A stretch of DNA of 33,553 bases from contig MNQS01000106.1 in the NCBI GenBank assembly GCA_001915545.1, forward strand, positions 1 to 33,553, written 5' to 3'. Source of the DNA: Bacteroides sp. 43_108. GTDB taxonomy: Bacteria; Bacteroidota; Bacteroidia; Bacteroidales; Bacteroidaceae. The notes beneath the pieces are model-generated. The model had not been told where the DNA came from and made no database searches. It worked only from the letters and a program-made list of their open reading frames with translations. Below, one piece after another: positions 1-7,001 of this stretch; positions within the stretch are counted from its first letter, which is position 1, and each line of letters opens with the position of its first letter. Made by a program: the position numbers and the translations under genes.

Positions 1-34
1 GACTAATTTCAATGATGTCAAAGATCTAAATGAT

Positions 35-55
35 CCCCTGATTCCGGGGCTTTTT
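35..55 (+). terminator. Short stem-loop with T tract, end of a gene left of the window
   Basis: CCCC (35-38) pairs with GGGG (46-49) across a 7-nt loop, and a run of five T follows. The T tract is on the plus strand, so this would stop a plus-strand gene lying left of the window, convergent with the PadR gene. The stem is only 4 bp, so confidence is low. Confidence 0.4.
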
Positions 56-57
56 GA

Positions 58-423
58 TTAATTGTTTAACTCGTCCCATTTTAACGGGACACTAATGATG
101 TTTTGTCTTAAATGATTCACCGTGTCGGAAAGTCCGTCCCAGGCACTTTCCAGTTCTTTCAGAAATTCCTCCCCTTCCGGAGTCAGTCCATAATACTTGC
201 GGGGCGGTCCTTGCGTGGACTCCACCCACTCGTACGACAGGAGTCCGTCGTTCTTCAATCGGGTCAGCAACGGATAAAGCGTGCCTTCCACCACAATCAG
301 CCGGGCCTCTTTCAGCTTCTGGATAATGTCGGAAGAATAGGCAGACTCCCAGTGCAACAGCAACAGAATGCAATACTCCAGCATCCCCTTGCGCATCTGC
401 GATTTTACATTGTCTACATTCAT
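58..423 (-). CDS. PadR family transcriptional regulator
   Basis: A 121-residue protein with the PadR winged-helix layout. An N-terminal helix region (GMLEYCILLLLH) is followed by the recognition segment with the family hallmark EGTLYPLLTRLKNDGLL (about residues 46-62), a wing ending in PPRKYYGLTPEG, and a short C-terminal dimerisation helix. PadR proteins are usually local repressors, often of transporter or detoxification genes, that respond to small hydrophobic ligands. The length fits the short PadR subfamily. The gene is divergent from the GNAT gene at 591 and no membrane target gene follows in view; its partner may lie left of the edge, although the end of the gene is only 57 bp from it. 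The start at 423 is supported by a promoter-like box about 25 bp upstream. Confidence 0.9.
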   Translation of the reverse strand: MNVDNVKSQMRKGMLEYCILLLLHWESAYSSDIIQKLKEARLIVVEGTLYPLLTRLKNDGLLSYEWVESTQGPPRKYYGLTPEGEEFLKELESAWDGLSDTVNHLRQNIISVPLKWDELNN

Positions 424-448
424 TTCATCTCATTTATCTTGTATGACA

Positions 449-456
449 CAAATATA
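449..456 (-). promoter_or_regulatory. Probable -7 box of the PadR gene
   Basis: On the minus strand this reads TATATTTG, a full match to the Bacteroides -7 consensus TAnnTTTG, 25 bp before the PadR start codon. No clear -33 TTTG lies at the usual distance. Confidence 0.45.
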
Positions 457-468
457 GGTTTTATATTG

Positions 469-489
469 ATACTATGTATTACAAGGTAT
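469..489. promoter_or_regulatory. Candidate PadR operator: two adjacent small palindromes
   Basis: ATAC-TAT-GTAT (469-479) is followed by TAC-AAG-GTA (480-488). Each is an inverted repeat with a 3-nt centre, and the centres are 10 bp apart, one helical turn. The pair lies just upstream of the PadR -7 box, where a repressor would block its own promoter. ATAC/GTAT-type half sites occur in known PadR operators. The assignment is an inference. Confidence 0.35.
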
Positions 490-552
490 TATAATTTCAA
501 AACTTTTAACAAGTTTATGTTTCGATAAAACCCATACATACAAAAGATAAAC

Positions 553-560
553 TACTTTTG
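553..560 (+). promoter_or_regulatory. -7 box of the GNAT gene
   Basis: TACTTTTG matches TAnnTTTG. Transcription would start near 564, which places the in-frame ATG at 558 outside the transcript and supports the start at 591. Confidence 0.5.
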
Positions 561-590
561 CAGAAAACACATTATAATAAGGAAACGCCT

Positions 591-1088
591 ATGTTTACGA
601 TTAGAAAAGCTACTCTTGCAGACATTGAAGTCATCCGGACGCTGGCGGCACAGACCTTTCCGGCTACCTACCAGCACATTCTGACTCCGGAACAGATTGA
701 TTACATGATGGACTGGATGTATTCCAGCGAAAGCCTGAAAAACCAGATGGAGAAAGAGCATCACATTTACTACATTGCTTACGAGGAATGTGAGCCTGCG
801 GGCTATGTGTCCATCCAGCAGGAGGATACGGATTTGTTCCACTTGCAGAAGATTTACGTACTCCCCTACTTCCAGAAATACAAACTCGGACGGCAACTGT
901 TCCAGCAGGCCATAAAGGGCATCAAGGAACTTCATCCGGAACCTTGCCGCATGGAACTGAATGTGAACCGGCAGAATCCTGCACTTGGATTCTATGAGCA
1001 CATGGGCATGAAGAAGGTGCGCGAAGGGGACTTCCCCATCGGCAACGGATATTACATGAACGATTACATCATGGGCATGGACATCTAA
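591..1088 (+). CDS. GNAT family N-acetyltransferase
   Basis: A 165-residue acetyltransferase. It opens with FTIRKATLADIEVIRTLA, typical of GNAT beta1-alpha1. The acetyl-CoA-binding segment is KIYVLPYFQKYKLGRQLF, where the Q-K-x-x-L-G-R pattern fits motif A (Q/R-x-x-G-x-G/A). It is followed by ELNVNRQNPALGFYEHMGM, the usual motif B with the Asn and the Phe-Tyr. The fold transfers an acetyl group from acetyl-CoA to an amine; the substrate cannot be read from the sequence. An in-frame ATG 33 bp upstream falls inside the promoter box at 553-560, so I chose the ATG at 591. The gene is a monocistronic unit divergent from PadR. Confidence 0.9.
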   Translation: MFTIRKATLADIEVIRTLAAQTFPATYQHILTPEQIDYMMDWMYSSESLKNQMEKEHHIYYIAYEECEPAGYVSIQQEDTDLFHLQKIYVLPYFQKYKLGRQLFQQAIKGIKELHPEPCRMELNVNRQNPALGFYEHMGMKKVREGDFPIGNGYYMNDYIMGMDI

Positions 1089-1092
1089 GGCT

Positions 1093-1140
1093 CCCCGCCG
1101 CCGTTTTCATCTCTTTGCTTTGCAGACGGGGATTTCTTTT
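1093..1140 (+). terminator. Possible terminator of the GNAT gene
   Basis: CCCCG (1093-1097) can pair with CGGGG (1127-1131), followed by ATTTCTTTT. The loop is large (29 nt), so this is weak. It lies between the convergent GNAT and lysO genes. Confidence 0.3.
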
Positions 1141-1771
1141 ACAGCTTGCAAAACAAAGAAATGAAAAACGGCACGGACATGTCGACCAGCAGTCCATGGA
1201 AGATGGCAAGGGGCACCATTTCCTTTCCAGACACACGGATAATGGAGGGAAGAGCTACATCGACCGAGGTTACTCCGGCCACCGAAATAGGAGCCAGCTT
1301 CCCGAAGTATTTGCAAATGAAAGGAGCTCCCACCAGTGCCACCAGCTCGCGGATGACATTCGTCAGAAGTGCAATCGTGGCCAGTTCCGTAGCCAACTGT
1401 GCACCAAGGTCTGGGGTTTTGAGTTCCATAATCAGAATAGACGAAAGCGAATAATATCCCAGTCCGCTGCCCACGGCCAGACAGTCGAACACACTCCAGC
1501 GAGTCAGCAGCACACTGACCAATGCCGAAAACAGCAGGGTTCCTCCGATGGTGGCCAGCGGTATCAGCAGCATCTTGGGACGGAAACCACGAAGCAGTTC
1601 CTTGAAATCCTCTCCCCCGCCAATGCTGACGCCTACCTGAAACATCAGGGCATACAGAATATACATGGACAAGTGGTGCGTATCTCCCAACTCCCATCCG
1701 GAAAAGTTCCACACGTAGCCTAACACACAGCCTACAAAGAACATGGACAATACCAGCAAACTTCCTTTCAT
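1139..1771 (-). CDS. lysO: LysO-type lysine exporter, C-terminal subunit (split protein)
   Basis: A 210-residue membrane protein that aligns by eye with the C-terminal two thirds of E. coli LysO (YbjE), the lysine exporter. Shared segments include SGLGYYSLSSILI (LysO: SGFGWYSLSGILL), a RELVA stretch, and GVTSVDVALP with MVPLAIFHG near the end. About six hydrophobic segments are visible. In E. coli LysO is one chain of about 300 residues; here it is encoded by two genes of 92 and 210 residues. This gene starts inside the stop codon of the upstream cistron (ATGA overlap at 1768-1771) and has an unusually strong ribosome binding site, so the halves should be made together and assemble in the inner membrane. 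Transport of lysine is inferred from the family. Confidence 0.88.
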   Translation of the reverse strand: MKGSLLVLSMFFVGCVLGYVWNFSGWELGDTHHLSMYILYALMFQVGVSIGGGEDFKELLRGFRPKMLLIPLATIGGTLLFSALVSVLLTRWSVFDCLAVGSGLGYYSLSSILIMELKTPDLGAQLATELATIALLTNVIRELVALVGAPFICKYFGKLAPISVAGVTSVDVALPSIIRVSGKEMVPLAIFHGLLVDMSVPFFISLFCKL

Positions 1772-2046
1772 TTTTCACCTCCTTCCTTAAAGAACAACAG
1801 ATATACCACGCGTGCCAGCAACACACTTCCCGTAATGCCGGCCACACTGAGTAGCAACGCCTGTCCGCCAAAAGAACCTAAGTTTCCTACAATCAACGGA
1901 TTGTAACCCACGGAAAGTCCTAACACGAACAGCATCAGACAAATGGTACACGAGATAGTCAGATTCACTTTTTTCAAAAAAACACACATACGAAGGCTAT
2001 ATCCTGCCAGAATACCTGCCAGGACAATCAATAAAATAATCCACAT
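1768..2046 (-). CDS. LysO-type lysine exporter, N-terminal subunit (DUF340-like)
   Basis: A 92-residue protein with about three membrane segments (MWIILLIVLAGILAGY; ISCTICLMLFVLGLSVGY; ALLLSVAGITGSVLLARVVY). It corresponds to the N-terminal part of single-chain LysO, where the second segment reads LILFFMGISLAF. It is the first cistron of the pair and overlaps the second by 4 nt. The combined length of 302 residues is close to that of E. coli LysO (about 299), so this is a gene fission rather than a loss. The start at 2046 is the only Met before the first membrane segment. A -7-like box (CAATTTTG) ends only 2 bp before the ATG. Confidence 0.82.
   Translation of the reverse strand: MWIILLIVLAGILAGYSLRMCVFLKKVNLTISCTICLMLFVLGLSVGYNPLIVGNLGSFGGQALLLSVAGITGSVLLARVVYLLFFKEGGEK
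1775..1783 (-). promoter_or_regulatory. Perfect Shine-Dalgarno before the second lysO cistron
   Basis: On the minus strand AGGAGGTGA ends 3 nt before the ATG at 1771, with 6 nt between GGAGG and ATG. It is a full-length match to the 16S rRNA anti-SD. Such sites are rare in Bacteroidota genes, where SD pairing is little used. It lies inside the coding sequence of the upstream cistron and fits coupled re-initiation. Confidence 0.8.
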
Positions 2047-2304
2047 AACAAAATTGAGAATAAAAGTTTATAAGAAAGATTTCACACCACGTCAGGAAGA
2101 CGCAACTTCCCGTGTCTTACAAACTTTCATGAAGAAATCCGCTGAACCAATGCGCACGGGCATGACATCTCCGGTAAAGCGCCGTACTGACCTTTATCCG
2201 AACTACCTTATGTTGCCTGCACATGTTCATACGCTGTATACTATATTCTAATCTGTGTAAGTTCTAACCCTAGTCTGTTTTTGTGAAAACGTAGAATATG
2301 TTTT

Positions 2305-2396
2305 TACGTTTCTCTGCCCGGAAACCTATGTTTTCCTTTGCGGAACCGTACGTTTCCCGGTCGGAAACCCTACGTTTCTCACATAAGAAACCTACA
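2305..2396. repeat. Array A: four 22-bp tandem palindromic units
   Basis: Units start at 2305, 2327, 2349 and 2371, exactly 22 bp apart, each beginning TACGTTTC or TATGTTTT and ending GAAACC or a close variant; a further TAC follows at 2393. Each unit is an inverted repeat: GTTTC/GAAAC in unit 1, GTTTCC/GGAAAC in unit 3 and GTTTCT/AGAAAC in unit 4. The stem position next to GTTTC changes from C:G to T:A with pairing kept, while the loops differ. The array lies about 260 bp upstream of lysO and about 175 bp beyond the end of tolC. Confidence 0.85.
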
Positions 2397-2480
2397 AAAG
2401 TTCCTGAAAAAGCCACGTCTTCTTCAGGCCGTTTTTACTTTATCTGCTTCTCAATTGCGCTGCAAAGATAGCTCAAATTA

Positions 2481-2502
2481 AATTAATATGCAATTAATAT
2501 GC
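2481..2502. repeat. 11-bp tandem repeat AATTAATATGC x2
   Basis: AATTAATATGC occurs twice in direct succession (2481-2491 and 2492-2502). It is AT-rich and lies directly next to the hairpin cluster downstream of tolC. Function unknown. Confidence 0.7.
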
Positions 2503-2503
2503 A

Positions 2504-2548
2504 GGCCCTTTATTACAAAGGGCCATCGGAAATACTTCCCGACAGCCC
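2504..2548 (-). terminator. Nested hairpins at the 3' end of the efflux operon
   Basis: On the minus strand, 22 bp after the tolC stop, a 13-bp stem (2548-2536 with 2532-2520, 3-nt loop, three G:U pairs) is followed by TTTGT. Its second arm also contributes to another stem, AAAGGGCC (2517-2524) with GGCCCTTT (2504-2511). The two stems share bases and exclude each other. The first looks like a terminator with a poor T tract; the second could compete with it or protect the 3' end. Confidence 0.5.
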
Positions 2549-2570
2549 TTCACATCAAGAAAAAGTTGTT

Positions 2571-3860
2571 TTAACGGCGCCCCGTGATTTGCAGATATTC
2601 TCTTTTTTTCAATTCATAATCCGTATAGCTTTCCACATACTTGTCACGACTCTGCTGATACAAAGTCTGTGCATCAAGCAAATCGCTCATCGTACAGATA
2701 CCTGCCTTGTAATAATCGGTATTCAGGCGGAGATTCTCGGTAGACTGCTCAATGGACAGACGGGCAATCTTCATCTGCTCGTATGCCTCGTTCACCCCGT
2801 TCCAGGCATTCTTCATGCGGATAACCAGCAATTCTCCCTGGTCGGCCAACTGGTTTTCCGTGTTCTTCACCTGAAGCTTTTCTTTCTTAATGGCATGGCT
2901 TCCTCCCCACCATCCGGTCAGGGGAACGGTCACCGTAGCAAATCCCACCCAGAAACGCTGGTCTTCCGGCAAGAAGTTATGATACACATAGCCTCCACCA
3001 ATGGCCACCGTAGGCAGGTTCTTTCCTACCGCCATCTTGTATTGCAGGCGACTGGCCTTCACGTTTTGTTGCAGCAGGGCATATTCGCTGGTAAGTCCCA
3101 ATGCCGATTCCGGATCGCAATAAAGGCTGTCGGGGCGTGCAGGCAGCTGAGTATCCACCGCAAAGGCCACGTCAAGGGTATCGGATGAAAGTCCGGTGTA
3201 CTGTGCCAGCATGTTTTGGGATACCGACAAGGCATTTTCCACCTGCAAACGAGTACTCTTTGTTTCATTCTGCCGCAACTGTACCTGAAGCAGGTCATTC
3301 CGCGTCACGATTCCAGCCTGTACCGAAGCTTCCACATCACTCAGAATGCGTGCCAGTTGGGCTTCGACCTTGGACAAGGTTTTCAGCTTTTCTTTCAGTA
3401 TCACTACCCGCCAGAAATATTGTTCCGTGGTGAGGCATACTTCATTGTCGGACAAGTTCCGTTGCAGGCGTTTCACTTCCACTCCCACCTTGGCCAGCTG
3501 GTTTCCGTTCACAATCTGTCCGCCGGTGAACAACGGCAGGGAGGCACCGACTCCCCCTGCTATTCCGTTCTTCAGCATGGACATGTTCATGTCCGGTCCC
3601 AAACTCATCTGCATCAATCCTTTATCTGCCATGAAACCGGTTCCAGCCGCGCTCACGCTCGGAAAATAATTGGTAAATGCCTTTTTCTTGTCCTGCTTGG
3701 CCATTTCCAGTTCATTGGTTGCATTCTTCATTCGCACATTGTTTGTCAAGGCAGCCTGAATGCACTCATCCAGCGTGTAGGCTTTCTGTCCGAAAGCCCC
3801 ATTCATGCACGCCCCACCTATCAATAGAAAAGCTATTATTCTGTTTCGATTTGTTTTCAT
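2571..3860 (-). CDS. TolC family outer membrane efflux protein
   Basis: A 429-residue protein with an N-terminal signal peptide (about residues 1-24, ending in GAFGQ) followed by KAYTLDECIQAALTNN, the standard opening of TolC/OEP proteins. Two repeats of long amphipathic helices follow, rich in Gln, Asn and Leu (for example RNDLLQVQLRQNETKSTRLQ and LLDAQTLYQQSRDKYVESYT), which form the periplasmic alpha-barrel; short beta-strand segments form the outer-membrane barrel. Family members are trimeric exit ducts for RND pumps. It is the last gene of the adaptor-pump-channel operon, 36 bp after the pump gene, and so completes a tripartite system that spans both membranes. Confidence 0.93.
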   Translation of the reverse strand: MKTNRNRIIAFLLIGGACMNGAFGQKAYTLDECIQAALTNNVRMKNATNELEMAKQDKKKAFTNYFPSVSAAGTGFMADKGLMQMSLGPDMNMSMLKNGIAGGVGASLPLFTGGQIVNGNQLAKVGVEVKRLQRNLSDNEVCLTTEQYFWRVVILKEKLKTLSKVEAQLARILSDVEASVQAGIVTRNDLLQVQLRQNETKSTRLQVENALSVSQNMLAQYTGLSSDTLDVAFAVDTQLPARPDSLYCDPESALGLTSEYALLQQNVKASRLQYKMAVGKNLPTVAIGGGYVYHNFLPEDQRFWVGFATVTVPLTGWWGGSHAIKKEKLQVKNTENQLADQGELLVIRMKNAWNGVNEAYEQMKIARLSIEQSTENLRLNTDYYKAGICTMSDLLDAQTLYQQSRDKYVESYTDYELKKREYLQITGRR

Positions 3861-3896
3861 AATGATTCTTCTTTTGATTGATTCCTAATCACCTCA

Positions 3897-6800
3897 TCAA
3901 GCTTTCTCCAATGCTTCCAGTTGGGCACGTTTCTGACTGCTTCCTCTGAAAATCACCAGGTAGGCTACCGGAAGCACCATCAAGAGGAAGAGCATGGTAA
4001 TCAACGTACCGTAACAAATCACTGTACCCATCGGCATCCAGAGTCCGCTCTTGCCCAATATCATCGGGATGACTCCCATGGAGGCAGCAGCCGAAGTCAG
4101 GAAGATGGGTCGCATACGTCGGCGGGCAGAATGGTAAATAGCATCACGCACACAGAGTTTCTCCGTAGCCCGAAGTTCCTCGGCATAGTCAATCATGATA
4201 ATGCCGTTACGCACGATAATTCCCATCAGGCTGATGATACCCAGTGTACAAGTCATACCGAAATCCACTCCTTGTATCAATACGCCCACTGCCGTACCGA
4301 GCACACACAGCGTCATGCTGGCAAAAATCAGCAGAGCAATGCTAATACGCTTGAAATGAGCCAGCAGAATGAAGAAAATGATGAAAGCCGCAATGGCCAG
4401 AGCTGCTATGATAGGCGGAAGGTTTTCATTGTCTTGCTCGTCGTCACCTCCGTAAGCCAGCGTCACTTTATCCGGCAGAGGGATGGCTGCCACTTTTTCC
4501 TTTATCACACTCGCCAGGGCGGTCACGTTCACGTCACGGCGCACATCGGCCATGACCGTAATGGTATAGATACCGTTCCGGCGTACCAGCTGTCCGTCTT
4601 TTACGGAAGGAACTACTTCTGCTACTTGCCGCAAGGGAACCTGCGTACCGCCCAATACCGGAATCAGTTCGTTTTCCAGATCGGAGAAACCGGCACAATC
4701 GGCTCTCTCACTTTTCAATGTCACGGGGATATCATAATCGCCTTCCCACACACTAGCCACCTTTATACCGTCGCCATAGCGCATGGCCAGCGTACTTTCC
4801 AGTTGCACATTCTGTATGCCCAGACGAGAAGCCTCATCTTCTTTCAGCACCACCTTGGCCGAAGTCTGCGGCTCACTGAAGTTGGTCTGTGCCAACCGTA
4901 TTTCCGGCATCTGGCGCAACATGCTCAGGTATTTTCCGGCCACAGTTTTCAGTGAATCCAGATTCTCTCCACTCAGACGGAGTTCTATCGGATAGACCGC
5001 CTGACTGAAACTGATTTGCTTGAACCTTATCCGCACATCGGGAAAAGCATCGGTATAATGCGGAGCATATTCATCCAACAGTTCCACGGTTTCCTTGTTT
5101 CCTTTCGTGTTTACAATCAGCTGGGCGTAGTTCGTTCCTCCTAATTGCGGAGCGTATGCCGTATGGAAACGAGGGGAAGAACAACCGATAAATGATGTGA
5201 CGGAAGTCACCCGCGGGTCTTTACGGAACACATGCTCCATGGTATCGGCAGCCCAGGCCGTCTTTTCTACAGCCGAGCCCGTAGGCAGATAGATTTCTAC
5301 GGCAAACTGGTTACGGTCGGCTACCGGCATCAGCTTTTGCGGCAGTTTCCCCATCAGGAAGATACCCACCAGCACGGAAGCGATTCCTCCCAGCAAAGTA
5401 ACATACGGATGGGCAAAGCATTTGTCAAGCAACTTATTATAATAGGTCTGCAGGAATTCCATGAACGAGAATCCTTTTTTATGCGAAGGTATCGGCTTAC
5501 GGATGAACCAGAACTGCATGAACGGTACCAGCAGCATGGCTACCAGCAAAGAGATGCCCAGAATCAGCGTAATGGACCAGGGGAAACTCAGCAGGAAGTC
5601 GTGTATCATGCCGGGAATCACAATCAGGAAGGGGAAGAATGTGATACTGATGGCCAGTGTAGCCGAGAATATGGACTTGAAGAAATGCGTGGCACTGAAG
5701 ATAGACGCATGCCAGCGCGACATTCCTTCGCCGATTTTCTCCAGATAACTGTCGATGATGACAATGGAGTTGTCCACAATCATTCCCAGCGTCACAATCA
5801 AGGCAGCCAGCGTCACGGTGTTCAACTCAATGCCAAAGGCATAGAAAAGTCCCAGTGAGATAAAAATGGTAATCGGAATGGTGGAAGCAGCTACCAGTGC
5901 CACCCGCAACGGCAAAAGCAGCATCACCACAATCACTACGGCCACGATGGCAATCACCAGCTCACGCAAGAAAGCATTGACACTGTCGCCCACCACCTGT
6001 GCCTGGTCGGTAATGCGGAACATATTGACTTCCGACGGAAGTTCTGTCTTAAACTCTTCCAGCACGCGGTCGATATCATTTCCCATCTGTACGATGTTCT
6101 TTCCTTTCTTCATTTCCACACTCAGCAAGATACATTTCGTCCCGTTGTTCTTGATGTAACTGTCGGCATGAGGATATTCCTTAACCACACGAGCCACATC
6201 CTGCAAGCGTACCACATTGCCCAATGGGTCGCTGTACACAATCTGCTGTTGCACGTCGTACAGTGTGTTGAATGTCTTCTCCACATGCACCGGCAATACA
6301 TACTGAGGGCTCTGTATGCGCCCGCCCGTGGTCACGAATCCTTTAGCAAACAGCTGTCCGGCAATCAACTGCTCATTCAGCCCATAATGCGAGAGCCGTT
6401 CCGGGTCCAGGTAGATGGAAATCTGTTCAGCCCTTTCTCCACTCACGGTGAGTCGTCCCACACTACTGATGCGACGCAAACGGTTCTTCAGCTCATCCAT
6501 ATAGTCGGACAGTTCCCGATACGTTTTGTCCTTGCTCTCCATGGTAATCAGCAGCGCCGATGTATCGCCAAAATCATCCATCACCTGTATGGCAAGCACA
6601 TTCGGCGGAAGCTGTGACTTGAAGGTAGCTACTCCATGCTTGAATTTGCTCCAGAACTCATCTTTGTTGTTCAGTTCGTCATTCAACTCCACTTGTACAA
6701 AGACAATCCCGTCGCGCGTAGTAGAGAACGTCTTCTCCTTCTTTACTTCCTTGTATGAAAAGATGTAGTCTTCCAGAGGCTTCGTCACTTGTTCCACCAT

Positions 6801-6986
6801 TTCATTGACCGTATTCCCCGGAGCCACGGCAATCACCATTCCCTGACGTATGGTAAAATCAGGAAATTCATTTTTCTGCATCTGCGGCAGACTGTATATT
6901 CCGAATGCCACCAGGCAGCACGTCACCAGAATCACAATCTGACGATAGTGCATGGCCCATTCCACTATGTTCCTTTTCTTTTCCAT
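3897..6986 (-). CDS. RND efflux transporter permease, AcrB-like
   Basis: A 1029-residue inner-membrane pump with the duplicated RND layout: TM1 near residue 15, a large periplasmic loop, TM2-6 (about 335-480), TM7 near 525, a second loop, and TM8-12 (about 855-1015). The proton-relay region of TM4 reads LGMIVDNSIVIID, with Asp405 at the place of AcrB Asp407; the next residue is Asn rather than Asp. In TM10 the sequence GIIVRNGIIMIDY has Arg926 where AcrB has Lys940. The length is normal for the family. It uses proton entry to export substrates taken from the periplasm. The pattern is closer to hydrophobe/drug pumps than to metal pumps, but the substrate is unknown. The adaptor gene ends 15 bp upstream and tolC begins 36 bp downstream. 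Confidence 0.93.
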   Translation of the reverse strand: MEKKRNIVEWAMHYRQIVILVTCCLVAFGIYSLPQMQKNEFPDFTIRQGMVIAVAPGNTVNEMVEQVTKPLEDYIFSYKEVKKEKTFSTTRDGIVFVQVELNDELNNKDEFWSKFKHGVATFKSQLPPNVLAIQVMDDFGDTSALLITMESKDKTYRELSDYMDELKNRLRRISSVGRLTVSGERAEQISIYLDPERLSHYGLNEQLIAGQLFAKGFVTTGGRIQSPQYVLPVHVEKTFNTLYDVQQQIVYSDPLGNVVRLQDVARVVKEYPHADSYIKNNGTKCILLSVEMKKGKNIVQMGNDIDRVLEEFKTELPSEVNMFRITDQAQVVGDSVNAFLRELVIAIVAVVIVVMLLLPLRVALVAASTIPITIFISLGLFYAFGIELNTVTLAALIVTLGMIVDNSIVIIDSYLEKIGEGMSRWHASIFSATHFFKSIFSATLAISITFFPFLIVIPGMIHDFLLSFPWSITLILGISLLVAMLLVPFMQFWFIRKPIPSHKKGFSFMEFLQTYYNKLLDKCFAHPYVTLLGGIASVLVGIFLMGKLPQKLMPVADRNQFAVEIYLPTGSAVEKTAWAADTMEHVFRKDPRVTSVTSFIGCSSPRFHTAYAPQLGGTNYAQLIVNTKGNKETVELLDEYAPHYTDAFPDVRIRFKQISFSQAVYPIELRLSGENLDSLKTVAGKYLSMLRQMPEIRLAQTNFSEPQTSAKVVLKEDEASRLGIQNVQLESTLAMRYGDGIKVASVWEGDYDIPVTLKSERADCAGFSDLENELIPVLGGTQVPLRQVAEVVPSVKDGQLVRRNGIYTITVMADVRRDVNVTALASVIKEKVAAIPLPDKVTLAYGGDDEQDNENLPPIIAALAIAAFIIFFILLAHFKRISIALLIFASMTLCVLGTAVGVLIQGVDFGMTCTLGIISLMGIIVRNGIIMIDYAEELRATEKLCVRDAIYHSARRRMRPIFLTSAAASMGVIPMILGKSGLWMPMGTVICYGTLITMLFLLMVLPVAYLVIFRGSSQKRAQLEALEKA

Positions 6987-7001
6987 TGTCTTACTTCGTT
7001 T

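Larger units (their letters stand above)
2047..2570. other. 524-bp gene-free region between lysO and tolC
   Basis: No credible gene is seen on either strand; the longest plus-strand frame here (about 2050-2251) has no recognisable domain and no promoter box. The region holds the 22-bp palindrome array (2305-2396), an 11-bp tandem repeat (2481-2502) and nested hairpins at the end of the efflux operon (2504-2548). About 2057-2304 shows nothing that I can name. Confidence 0.6.

Noticed and set aside
558..590. Upstream start codon for the GNAT gene
   Set aside because: The ATG at 558 lies inside the TACTTTTG promoter box, and the added residues are not part of the GNAT fold.
1943..2251. Plus-strand open frame of about 100 codons opposite and beyond lysO
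   Set aside because: Half of it is antisense to lysO, with no recognisable domain and no promoter box.
2305..2396. Array A as an ordinary intrinsic terminator of tolC
   Set aside because: It is more than 170 bp past the stop, has no T tract after the stems and forms a regular 22-bp series rather than one hairpin.
3921..6617. Long plus-strand frames across the RND pump gene
   Set aside because: They are antisense shadows; their translations are rich in His, Gln and Ser, with no domain.
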